Source: Polynucleobacter sphagniphilus (GTDB taxonomy: Bacteria > Pseudomonadota > Gammaproteobacteria > Burkholderiales > Burkholderiaceae). Taken from it: 64,000 bases of DNA. Of the stretch, positions 21,777 through 29,758 are shown piece after piece (position 1 is the stretch's first letter; every line of letters starts with the position of its first letter). Under the pieces are notes generated by a model that was not told where the DNA came from, ran no database searches, and saw nothing but the letters and a program-made list of their open reading frames with translations. Position numbers and translations under genes: made by a program. The stretch is from NCBI RefSeq assembly GCF_001953355.1, contig NZ_MPIY01000017.1, positions 62,001 through 126,000 on the forward strand, written 5' to 3'.

Positions 21777-22909
21777 CTAAATTACGCCAAGCCTTCTTTT
21801 ATATTTTTGAAGGTTTAGATCGACGCTTAGGCCTTATTTTACTTGGCTTGGCGACGGTTGGCTTTTTAACTTTTCTTTCTGCAAGTCAAAATACGCCCGT
21901 ATTGGTTGAAGATGAGTTGCGTAATCTTGCATTATCTTTTGTGGTGATGTGGATTGTTTCTCGGATCCCGCCAAAATGGTTAGAGCTTGCTGCAGTATGG
22001 ATTTATAGCTTGGGCGTTCTATTGTTAGTTGCAGTAGCTGCCTTTGGATTAATTAAAAAAGGGGCGCGCCGTTGGCTCAATATTGGCGTTGTCATTCAGC
22101 CCTCTGAAATTATGAAAATTGCCATGCCTCTCATGTTGGCTTGGTACTTCCAAAAACGAGAAGGCATTATTAAGACTTGGGACTATGGTGTTGCTGCAGT
22201 GATTCTGGGCATCCCTGTTCTACTCATTGCACGTCAACCCGACCTAGGTACCGCACTCCTTGTTTTTGCAGCAGGTCTTTACGTCATCATTTTGGCTGGC
22301 CTACCCTGGAAATGGATTTTGCCTTTTGTTGCAATTGGTGTTGTTGGGATTTTGCTCATCATTATTTTTGGCGGCACGATCTGTCAACCGGATATAGCCT
22401 GGCCATTTATTCAAGATTATCAAAAGCATCGAGTCTGTACCTTGCTTGATCCAAGCAGCGATCCTCTTGGAAAAGGATTTCATACCATTCAATCAATGAT
22501 CGCCATCGGTTCTGGCGGCTTCTTTGGCAAGGGATGGTTTCAGGGCACTCAAGCCCATTTAGAATTTATTCCAGAAAAACATACCGACTTTGTATTTGCA
22601 GTGTATTCAGAAGAGTTTGGCTTGCTTGGCAACTTTATTTTATTGGCGCTCTTTTTTGCACTCATCAAAAGAGGCTTGACGATCTCAGCAAGCGCCCCCA
22701 ATTTATTTACCCGCCTCTTAGGTGCATCAGTCACTTTAATTTTCTTTACCTATGCATTTGTAAATATTGGCATGGTAAGTGGACTACTTCCGGTGGTCGG
22801 AGTACCCCTGCCGTTCATCAGTTATGGTGGCACTGCCTTAGTAACGCTAGGTTTTGGTGCTGGAATATTAATGAGCATTCATCGCCATCGCCGCTTGGTT
22901 CAAAGCTAA
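21758..22909 (+). CDS. rodA: RodA peptidoglycan glycosyltransferase
   Basis: A 383-residue SEDS-family membrane protein with about ten transmembrane segments and signatures GARRWLNIGVVIQPSEIMK, ARQPDLGTALL and PLPFISYGGTALV. It polymerises lipid II in the elongasome with PBP2. It is the last gene of the mre-mrd operon and is followed at 22,953 by a strong bidirectional terminator shared with the HU gene. Confidence 0.96.
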   Translation: MEKSPITKLRQAFFYIFEGLDRRLGLILLGLATVGFLTFLSASQNTPVLVEDELRNLALSFVVMWIVSRIPPKWLELAAVWIYSLGVLLLVAVAAFGLIKKGARRWLNIGVVIQPSEIMKIAMPLMLAWYFQKREGIIKTWDYGVAAVILGIPVLLIARQPDLGTALLVFAAGLYVIILAGLPWKWILPFVAIGVVGILLIIIFGGTICQPDIAWPFIQDYQKHRVCTLLDPSSDPLGKGFHTIQSMIAIGSGGFFGKGWFQGTQAHLEFIPEKHTDFVFAVYSEEFGLLGNFILLALFFALIKRGLTISASAPNLFTRLLGASVTLIFFTYAFVNIGMVSGLLPVVGVPLPFISYGGTALVTLGFGAGILMSIHRHRRLVQS

Positions 22910-22952
22910 ATTGGATTGAGATTTTTTATAGATCCTAGCTATTTGCAGAAAT

Positions 22953-22980
22953 AAAAAAGCCCGGCATGCCGGGCTTTTTT
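22953..22980. terminator. Bidirectional intrinsic terminator between rodA and hup
   Basis: AAAAAAGCCCGGC and GCCGGGCTTTTTT form a long perfect hairpin with runs of A and T on both sides, so it can stop transcription from rodA on the plus strand and from the HU gene on the minus strand. Confidence 0.93.
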
Positions 22981-22995
22981 CTAACAAAGTAAGAA

Positions 22996-23280
22996 TTACT
23001 TCTTACGCTTGTTAACTGAATCTTTAAATGCTTTACCAGCAGAGAACTTAACAGTTTTAGCAGCAGCAATTTTGAGTGGCTCGCCAGTTTTTGGGTTACG
23101 ACCCATACGCGCAGCGCGCTTACCAGAAGCAAAAGTACCGAAGCCGATCAGTTGTACTGAATCACCTTTAGTAACAGCCTTAATGATTTGCTCAATAGCA
23201 GAATTCAATGCAAATTCAGCTTTGGCTTTTGAGATCTCAGCATCGTCAGCAATAGCTGCGATTAGTTCTGCTTTGTTCAA
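22996..23280 (-). CDS. hup: DNA-binding protein HU
   Basis: A 94-residue HU-type nucleoid protein starting [21 protein letters not shown] and containing [22 protein letters not shown], the DNA-binding arm. The frame is open further up, but the family N-terminus begins at a TTG (23,280) with AAGGAG eight nt before it. TTG is therefore the likely start, and an ATG start would add an unsupported extension. It bends and compacts DNA non-specifically. Confidence 0.93.
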   Translation of the reverse strand: MNKAELIAAIADDAEISKAKAEFALNSAIEQIIKAVTKGDSVQLIGFGTFASGKRAARMGRNPKTGEPLKIAAAKTVKFSAGKAFKDSVNKRKK

Positions 23281-23383
23281 GTGAAGCTCCTTATATATAT
23301 TGATGTCAGCGCACATTACGCTTACATGATTTTAACCATAAAAAATTACAAAAATAAAGTTGCGCTACAGCAATTTTTACTAC

Positions 23384-23758
23384 TTATTGATTTGGGTCAT
23401 CCAAAACAGTTATATCCGAGACAAAATACTCCGTATCCCCAAAACATGTTGTTGGAAGACCGATGTGTTGTTGATACTGCAATGTGACCTTTTTACCTAA
23501 ATTAGCGTTAATTTTTTGCGCCACAGCATCACTCGGGACTGTGAAAAAGAATTTTTCTGACATTGTTCCAGGCATGGAAACCATTGCTAACTCACCTTCC
23601 CAGGTCTTGCAGAGATACCCGCGGTTAGAAAATTTCTGCACATATCCAGCGCGCTCACCGCTGCCATAGCTCCAATTGAGCATTGCCCAGGTATAGGCTG
23701 CCAAGAGCGCCAAGCCAATAACTATAAGAACTAGAAGGGTTTTTATGAATTTATTCAT
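23384..23758 (-). CDS. Small single-pass membrane protein of unknown function
   Basis: A 124-residue protein with one N-terminal transmembrane helix (residues ~5-27) and a soluble C-terminal domain containing SNRGYLCKTWEGELAM and a second Cys in GLPTTCFGD. The two cysteines might form a disulfide if the domain is periplasmic. I recognise the RGYLCKTWEGEL pattern from uncharacterised proteobacterial proteins but cannot give a function. Confidence 0.8.
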   Translation of the reverse strand: MNKFIKTLLVLIVIGLALLAAYTWAMLNWSYGSGERAGYVQKFSNRGYLCKTWEGELAMVSMPGTMSEKFFFTVPSDAVAQKINANLGKKVTLQYQQHIGLPTTCFGDTEYFVSDITVLDDPNQ

Positions 23759-23920
23759 CTGTTTTTCCTTATTAATAGGGCACTACGCACCAATTAGATG
23801 CCTATCGCTAAACATATTATTCATATACTTTAAGTATAGGGGTATATCCAGTAGAGAAAAGATAGCAATCGCTAGCCGCAAGAAATAAAATACAAGGATT
23901 CATCCTTATTGGTAAACCCT

Positions 23921-24823
23921 ATGCAAGTGCGCCACATCGTCTTTTTTATTTTTATTGCCTCAGCATTATTTGTATATTTCCGAGGTAAGGTGCGTTTCGG
24001 CTTGGTTCGCTCTTTAATGGACTATCAAGTACTACTTGCTCCCATTAATACGCTTTTGTACCTTTTTTCAAAAGTCAAAAAGGGTGCGTTTATTCCTGTT
24101 GAACAGTTTCCAGAAATGCAAGTGTTGCAGGATAACTGGCAAATCATCCGCGACGAGGCCCTTTCTTTAAACAGTGACGGTGCAATTGCAGTGGCAACTG
24201 GCTATAACGATATCGGCTTTAACTCATTCTTTCGGACGGGCTGGAAGCGCTTCCACCTTTGCTGGTACGGCAAAGAAATGCCATCGGCGCAGGCTAAATG
24301 CCCCAAAACAGTCGCTTTATTGAACTCAATCCCTGCAGTCAAAGCCGCCATGTTTGCCTCACTACCCCCTGGCGCCACTTTGGTAAGACACCGTGACCCC
24401 TATGCCGGCTCTTTGCGTTATCACATTGGCCTAGTCACGCCGAACGATCCTAAATGCTTTATCGAAGTAGATGGGGAGCGTTATTTCTGGAAAGATGGCG
24501 AGCCGGTGATGTTTGATGAGACTTATATTCACTTTGCCGCGAATGAAACCGATCAACAGCGGATTATTTTGTTCTGTGATGTCGAGCGCCCCGTTTACAC
24601 CAAGCTGGTACAAGTGATTAATCGCTGGTTTGGTCGCTACGTCATGAGTGCTGCATCCTCGCAAAATGAGGTAGGAGAGCAAGTAGGGTTTGTTAATAGA
24701 CTCTTTTGGTATTTTTACCAACTCAGAGCGCAGGCCAAGAAGCTCAAAGCAAAACACCGCTCTGTTTATTACATTGGTAAATGGGTACTTATTTTGGGAA
24801 TTCTGTGGGCAATCTTCTGGTGA
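23921..24823 (+). CDS. lpxO: LpxO-like lipid A hydroxylase (aspartyl/asparaginyl beta-hydroxylase family)
   Basis: A roughly 300-residue Fe(II)/2-oxoglutarate oxygenase. The metal/cosubstrate region is visible as VRHRDPYAGSLRYHIGL and later DETYIHFAANETDQQR, the layout of the family. There is a hydrophobic N-terminal anchor and a hydrophobic C-terminal segment. LpxO hydroxylates a secondary acyl chain of lipid A. The start may be this ATG or TTG at 23,909. An LpxL paralogue two genes downstream supports a role in outer-membrane lipid tailoring. Confidence 0.82.
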   Translation: MQVRHIVFFIFIASALFVYFRGKVRFGLVRSLMDYQVLLAPINTLLYLFSKVKKGAFIPVEQFPEMQVLQDNWQIIRDEALSLNSDGAIAVATGYNDIGFNSFFRTGWKRFHLCWYGKEMPSAQAKCPKTVALLNSIPAVKAAMFASLPPGATLVRHRDPYAGSLRYHIGLVTPNDPKCFIEVDGERYFWKDGEPVMFDETYIHFAANETDQQRIILFCDVERPVYTKLVQVINRWFGRYVMSAASSQNEVGEQVGFVNRLFWYFYQLRAQAKKLKAKHRSVYYIGKWVLILGILWAIFW

Positions 24824-24826
24824 ACC

Positions 24827-25123
24827 TCAGGGGCTCAGGATCTGGACGATTTGCTCAGGCGTAATAGAGCCCCAAATTTCCACTCTTTTGACGCGGCTAT
24901 TTTGACCAGATAGAAACTGAATTTGTTTTTGCGGCACCTTTAATTGCTTTGAAAGCCAAGCCAAAAGCAATTCATTTGCCTTGTTCTCTAGCGCAGGGGC
25001 TTGTAAAGAGATTTTTAAGCAGCCATCATGCAAGCCAACAACCTTAGTTTGTTTAGCACCCGGCTGGCAGTGCAAGCTCAGCGCAATACCTGTAGAAGTT
25101 TGTTTCAACCAAATTGGCGTCAT
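24827..25123 (-). CDS. DUF167 (YggU) family protein
   Basis: A 98-residue protein with the family pattern CQPGAKQTKVVGLHDGCLKI and APALENKANELLLAWLSK. Function is unknown. It converges on lpxO with 3 nt between the stops and is divergent from the carbonic anhydrase gene. Confidence 0.88.
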   Translation of the reverse strand: MTPIWLKQTSTGIALSLHCQPGAKQTKVVGLHDGCLKISLQAPALENKANELLLAWLSKQLKVPQKQIQFLSGQNSRVKRVEIWGSITPEQIVQILSP

Positions 25124-25151
25124 AAAAGTGCTTTAAACTGAAAACATCATT

Positions 25152-25817
25152 ATGAAGAACTCCAAACCTTTAGAACAGCTATTTACCAATAATCGTGTTT
25201 GGGCGCAAAGCATGGTTGCTAAAGATCCCGAATTCTTTCAGCGCCTTGTCTCTCAACAGGCTCCCGAATATCTTTGGATTGGCTGCTCAGATAGCCGCGT
25301 ACCTGCTAATGAAATTGTTGATTTATTACCCGGTGAATTATTTGTTCATCGCAATGTAGCAAATGTAGTCGTTCATACCGATTTAAATTGCTTATCAGTC
25401 ATTCAGTTTGCGATCGACTTGCTTAAGGTTAAGCATATTTTGGTAGTAGGTCACTATGGCTGTGCAGGTGTACATGCCGCTTTAAGCGACCGCCGCGTAG
25501 GCCTTGCCGACAACTGGTTGCGCCATGTAAAAGATGTCCACCAAAAACACGAGCGTTACTTAGGCGATTTCATACCAACACCAAAACGACAAGACCGTTT
25601 ATGCGAGCTCAATGTGATCGAGCAAGTGGTCAACGTTTGTGAAACAACGATTGTCCAAGATGCTTGGTCACGCGGACAAGATCTTACTGTTCATGGCTGG
25701 ACATATCGCCTCGAAACAGGCCTTGTGAATGATCTTGGCATGTCTATTAGCTCATCCGAAGAATTGGCTATGCGCTACCCAGAGACATTGAGTCGTTATG
25801 AAATCGAGTCTACATAA
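25152..25817 (+). CDS. can: Beta-class carbonic anhydrase
   Basis: A 221-residue enzyme with zinc ligands in GCSDSRVPANEIV (Cys, Asp/Arg dyad) and VVGHYGCAGVHAAL (His, Cys). It interconverts CO2 and bicarbonate for biosynthetic carboxylations. Its last 20 nt overlap the following lpxL-like gene, which suggests co-expression. Confidence 0.95.
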   Translation: MKNSKPLEQLFTNNRVWAQSMVAKDPEFFQRLVSQQAPEYLWIGCSDSRVPANEIVDLLPGELFVHRNVANVVVHTDLNCLSVIQFAIDLLKVKHILVVGHYGCAGVHAALSDRRVGLADNWLRHVKDVHQKHERYLGDFIPTPKRQDRLCELNVIEQVVNVCETTIVQDAWSRGQDLTVHGWTYRLETGLVNDLGMSISSSEELAMRYPETLSRYEIEST

Positions 25818-26706
25818 TTTGCTTCAGACTCTCTCAAATTACACCGTAGTTGCTTTTTTAAAAATCCTATCAATTCTTCCTTATAAATTATTGGTAGCGC
25901 TAGGGTATGGTCTTGGGTATATTGCGGCCCGTATACCGGGTGAACGCAATCGGGTTGTTAAAACCAACTTGCATTTGTGTTTTCCAAATTTGAACTCCCA
26001 CGAGATTGAGGTCTTAAGCAAGCAACACTGGCGTTTGCTAGGCAGAAGTCTGGTGGAAAAAAGCGTGATCTGGTGCGGTAGCTCACAGCAATTAAGTCGC
26101 ATGATTGAAGTGCAATCAGCAGTTGATCTAAAGGATAAGAAACCACGTATATTAGTTAATATGCACTTCACTGGAATTGAGGGCAGTATTATTTTGAGCG
26201 CGCTCTCGAAAGAAAAGGGTTGGCCTAGAACCTCGGGATTTTTTCAAAGAATGAAAAGCCCATTCTTTAATCGAAAAATTGTGGAATGGCGCAATCGCTT
26301 TGGTGGCAACTCAATAGATCGCCAGGGAAATTCTCTAGAGCTGATCCGCGAAATTCGTAAGGGTAATTTCATCATCATTGCGCCTGATATCGATTTGGGC
26401 CTAAAAGATTCTGCTTTTGTACCTTTCTTCGGCATATCGACAAATACGATTACCGCTATTTCGCGCCTCGCATCTATCACTGGGGCGGAAGTTTGCTTGA
26501 TGATTACCACTCTCAAAGCAGATGAAAGTGGCTATATATGCTCGATTAGCAAACCATTCGAGCAATTTCCAACCGACAATCCAGTGGCTGATACAGCCAA
26601 GCTGAATGAGTATTTTGAAAAAGAGATTCGTTTACGACCGGCAGAATATTATTGGGTTCATAAGCGTTTTAAAAACCGTCCTTTAAACGAAACCAATCCA
26701 TATTAG
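25798..26706 (+). CDS. Lipid A biosynthesis acyltransferase (LpxL/HtrB family), copy 3
   Basis: A 302-residue paralogue of the proteins at 1,897 and 2,783 with the catalytic H-x4-E motif as HFTGIE, the APDIDLGLKDSAFVPFFG region and the C-terminal [12 protein letters not shown]. It most resembles the copy at 2,783, which points to a duplication. Its position near lpxO suggests a lipid A modification role. Confidence 0.9.
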   Translation: MKSSLHNLLQTLSNYTVVAFLKILSILPYKLLVALGYGLGYIAARIPGERNRVVKTNLHLCFPNLNSHEIEVLSKQHWRLLGRSLVEKSVIWCGSSQQLSRMIEVQSAVDLKDKKPRILVNMHFTGIEGSIILSALSKEKGWPRTSGFFQRMKSPFFNRKIVEWRNRFGGNSIDRQGNSLELIREIRKGNFIIIAPDIDLGLKDSAFVPFFGISTNTITAISRLASITGAEVCLMITTLKADESGYICSISKPFEQFPTDNPVADTAKLNEYFEKEIRLRPAEYYWVHKRFKNRPLNETNPY

Positions 26707-26739
26707 CCGCCCACTTCCATTTTGTCCTATCATTTGAGG

Positions 26740-27492
26740 ATGACTGAACGTATTGGATTTTTTGCCGACCTGCATAGCAATTTAGAAGCCTATGAAGCCT
26801 GTATGGCTAAGGCGCAAGAGCTTGGGGTGACGCGCATGGTTTTTTTGGGGGACCTAGTAGGCTATAACGCAGATCCTTGCGCGCTCGTCGATCGTATTGG
26901 CGATCTAGTGGCTGCAAAAAAAGCAATTGCAATTGTTGGTAATCATGATGAAGCAGTCTTTAAAGACTATCGCGATCAGATGAATCCCCATGCAAATGCT
27001 GCTATTGCTTGGACAAAGACACAATTAAGCAGTGCGCAGGTGCAATTTTTAAAAGATCTACCCCTCATCATTCATGAAGAAGATCGATGCTTTGTGCATG
27101 CATCAGCATATAACCCGTCTGAATGGAATTACGTTACCGATAGCATGAGCGCTTGGCAATGTGCACAAAGCTCTGGCACCACATATACCTTTGTTGGCCA
27201 TGCCCACGAGCAAGCCCTCTTTTATCAAAGCGCTGTAGGCAAACTCATTCGCTTTGCACCCCATCCAGGTGATGAAATTCCAGTGATGAAACATCGCCAA
27301 TGGGTCGGTGTTGTGGGCTCTCTTGGGCAACCACGGGATGGTAATCCTGAGGCCTGTTTTGCTATCCTTGAGCCTGCTACAGAAGCCCTGACGTTTCACC
27401 GTGTGCCCTATGATCACTTTACAGCCGCAGAAAAAGTAAGAAGTGCTGGCCTACCTGAAGAGCTAGCCAATCGCCTCATTACTGGCAAATAA
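26740..27492 (+). CDS. Calcineurin-like metallophosphoesterase
   Basis: A 250-residue phosphoesterase with metal-binding motifs DLHSNLEA (D-x-H), GDLVGYNADP (GD) and VGNHDEAV (GNHD), then GHAHEQ near residue 160. The substrate is unknown. The frame also has TTG at 26,722. It lies 7 nt upstream of a serine/threonine kinase-like gene, so the two may act on the same phosphorylated target or simply be co-transcribed. Confidence 0.85.
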   Translation: MTERIGFFADLHSNLEAYEACMAKAQELGVTRMVFLGDLVGYNADPCALVDRIGDLVAAKKAIAIVGNHDEAVFKDYRDQMNPHANAAIAWTKTQLSSAQVQFLKDLPLIIHEEDRCFVHASAYNPSEWNYVTDSMSAWQCAQSSGTTYTFVGHAHEQALFYQSAVGKLIRFAPHPGDEIPVMKHRQWVGVVGSLGQPRDGNPEACFAILEPATEALTFHRVPYDHFTAAEKVRSAGLPEELANRLITGK

Positions 27493-27499
27493 ACTGCTC

Positions 27500-28918
27500 A
27501 TGGATGCCAGGCCAAACATCGAAGCAGTTGACGATATCTTTCAAGAAGGCAAGGTGGTCGATGGTTTTGTATTGGGCAAAGAAGTGCATCGCGGAGGTAT
27601 GGCCAGCTTATTTTCTGCAACCAAAGAAGGCATTGATCTCCCCATTCTTTTAAAAATTCCACGGGTTGGCAGGGATCAGCCCGTAGAAAGCTTGATTGGA
27701 TTTGAAACTGAATTAACCATCTTGCGAGCTCTCAAGAGCCCTTATGTTCCCCAATATTTAGGCTCTGGCAATATGGCAACCCGTCCCTACATAGCAATGG
27801 AGCGGGTCGGTGGCCACCCCTTAGAAGACCAGATCAAAGAGGGCAAGCAATTTAGCATTGAAGAAGTGATTCAGATAGGAGCGGATTTAGCTCAGGCAGT
27901 GCAATCTTTACACTCTCAAGATGCTATTCATCTTGATATCAAGCCCGACAATATTTTGATTGATGAGAAGGGCAAATTAAGTCTAATTGATTTTGGCCTT
28001 TCACATCATGAACGTTTTCCTGATTTGCTGGCCGAAGAAATGCGAAAAGGCATCGGCTCGGCGCCTTACATTGCACCCGAACAAGTTTTTGGAATTCGCT
28101 CTGACTATCGCAGTGATATTTTCTCTATTGGCGTGATCTTGTATGAATTACTTACAGGTCAGCTTCCATTTGGCAATCCGCAGACCATGAGTGGCTTACG
28201 CAAGCGAATGTGGGCCGAAGCTTTCCCGCCACGCGCCATTCGCAAAGAAATTCCTCGCTGGCTACAAGAGGTTGTATTACGTTGCTTGGAGGCAAGAGCA
28301 GATGATCGCTATCAAAGCGCTACCCAACTACGTCAAGCATTGCGCGAACCAGATACCATTACGCTGACAGAGCGCTCTGAACGTGTTGCCCCGGTCAGTC
28401 TCTGGGAGAGTATGAAGCGTTGGTTTAGTGCTGCGGGTTATGAACCCTCCCCCAGCCCACGCCCAAGCAAGGGCAATCAAAATGCACCACTCATTATTGC
28501 GGCTATCGACACACGCCAGTCAGATCAAGAATTGCGTGAACGCATGCAAATGACTGCTAAAAATGTTCTGTTAGTCTATCCCGAAGGTCGCCTCGTCTGT
28601 CTTAGCACTATTGCAAGCACACCCACATTTGAGGGCAATCAAGAAAGTCAAACTGCCAGCGGTATAGTGCGTAACCATCTCGTGCAACTCATGGAATGGG
28701 CTAAACCACTTAAACTTCCTCCCGAGCGGATTTCATATCATGTTCTAGAAGCGCTAGATCCGGCAACCCGCATTGTTGAGTTTGCCAAAGACAATGAGGC
28801 TTCTTTGATTATTATTGGAGGCTCTCATAAGCTACCTAATAAAGTAGCGCCCTGGAGAACCTCCATGACCAAAATTGTTGAGGAAGCGACCTGTAGCGTG
28901 CATATCGTACGCGTCTAG
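27500..28918 (+). CDS. Serine/threonine protein kinase fused to a universal stress protein domain
   Basis: A 472-residue protein. Residues ~20-285 form a Hanks-type kinase: glycine loop EVHRGGMAS, Lys in PILLKIPR, catalytic loop HLDIKPDN, LIDFGLSHH (DFG) and the APEQVFG segment. Residues ~330-472 form a UspA-like domain beginning PLIIAAIDTRQ and ending ASLIIIGGSHK, TCSVHIVRV. The catalytic loop has HLD instead of HRD, a tolerated variant in several bacterial kinases. No transmembrane helix is seen, so it is cytoplasmic. Confidence 0.88.
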   Translation: MDARPNIEAVDDIFQEGKVVDGFVLGKEVHRGGMASLFSATKEGIDLPILLKIPRVGRDQPVESLIGFETELTILRALKSPYVPQYLGSGNMATRPYIAMERVGGHPLEDQIKEGKQFSIEEVIQIGADLAQAVQSLHSQDAIHLDIKPDNILIDEKGKLSLIDFGLSHHERFPDLLAEEMRKGIGSAPYIAPEQVFGIRSDYRSDIFSIGVILYELLTGQLPFGNPQTMSGLRKRMWAEAFPPRAIRKEIPRWLQEVVLRCLEARADDRYQSATQLRQALREPDTITLTERSERVAPVSLWESMKRWFSAAGYEPSPSPRPSKGNQNAPLIIAAIDTRQSDQELRERMQMTAKNVLLVYPEGRLVCLSTIASTPTFEGNQESQTASGIVRNHLVQLMEWAKPLKLPPERISYHVLEALDPATRIVEFAKDNEASLIIIGGSHKLPNKVAPWRTSMTKIVEEATCSVHIVRV

Positions 28919-28971
28919 CATCTATGCCCGGATTTAATCAATAAGTTAGCCATTTGCTTGATAATGTCCCC

Positions 28972-29709
28972 ATGGAAGAAAAAGTTCGCGTTTCAAAACT
29001 ACTCTCTGAGTTGGGCCTCTGCTCTCGCCGTGAGGCCGATTCCTACATTGAACAAGGTCTGGTGACGGTTGACGGCGAAGTAGTAAATGAGCTGGGCGTC
29101 CGGGCTTTTCGCCATCAAAAGATTGAGTTGCAATCGGTTGCAAAAGCACAGCAGGCCTCTAGAGTAACTGTGATCTTAAATAAGCCGGTGGGCTTTATTT
29201 CTCACTTTGACGACGAACAAGAATATAAGCCAGCCGCATCCCTTATCACCCCAGACAACTACTTTGGTAGTCCTCTGGATAAAGGTCGTAGTCCACGTTT
29301 TAATACCCGCGGCCTAGCGCCTGCTGGCCGTTTAGATATTGACTCAACCGGCATGCTTGTTCTTACACAAGACGGTCGTATTGCCAAACTACTCATCGGC
29401 GAGAACAGCCCAATTGAAAAAGAATATCTAGTGCGAGTAGAGGGTGCACTTTCATTTGAGGATTTAGATAGACTCAAACATGGCCTCTCCCTAGACGGCG
29501 TTGCCCTCAAACCAGCCCAAGTAAGTTGGCAGAACGAAGATCAGTTACGCTTTGTGCTGCGAGAAGGCCGTAAACGTCAGATTCGCCGCATGTGTGAAAT
29601 GGTGGGTCTTAAGGTCATCGGCTTAAAGCGTGTGCGAATGGGTCGAATTTCACTGGGTCCACTGCCACCTGGGCAATGGCGCTTTCTGAGACCTGAAGAG
29701 CAGTTCTGA
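28972..29709 (+). CDS. RNA pseudouridine synthase (RluF/RsuA family)
   Basis: A protein of about 245 residues with an N-terminal S4 RNA-binding domain (VRVSKLLSELGLCSRREAD) and the RsuA/RluF catalytic motif GRLDIDSTGMLVLT with its Asp. It ends with the family pattern REGRKRQIRRMCEMVGLKVIGLKRVRMG. It isomerises uridine in rRNA, probably 23S (RluF-like). The start is placed at the ATG at 28,972; TTG at 28,954 is also in frame. Confidence 0.85.
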   Translation: MEEKVRVSKLLSELGLCSRREADSYIEQGLVTVDGEVVNELGVRAFRHQKIELQSVAKAQQASRVTVILNKPVGFISHFDDEQEYKPAASLITPDNYFGSPLDKGRSPRFNTRGLAPAGRLDIDSTGMLVLTQDGRIAKLLIGENSPIEKEYLVRVEGALSFEDLDRLKHGLSLDGVALKPAQVSWQNEDQLRFVLREGRKRQIRRMCEMVGLKVIGLKRVRMGRISLGPLPPGQWRFLRPEEQF

Positions 29710-29758
29710 GAAGGCAGTACCCGCTTATAATTCTGTCCAGACCTAGATTAAGGGCAGA

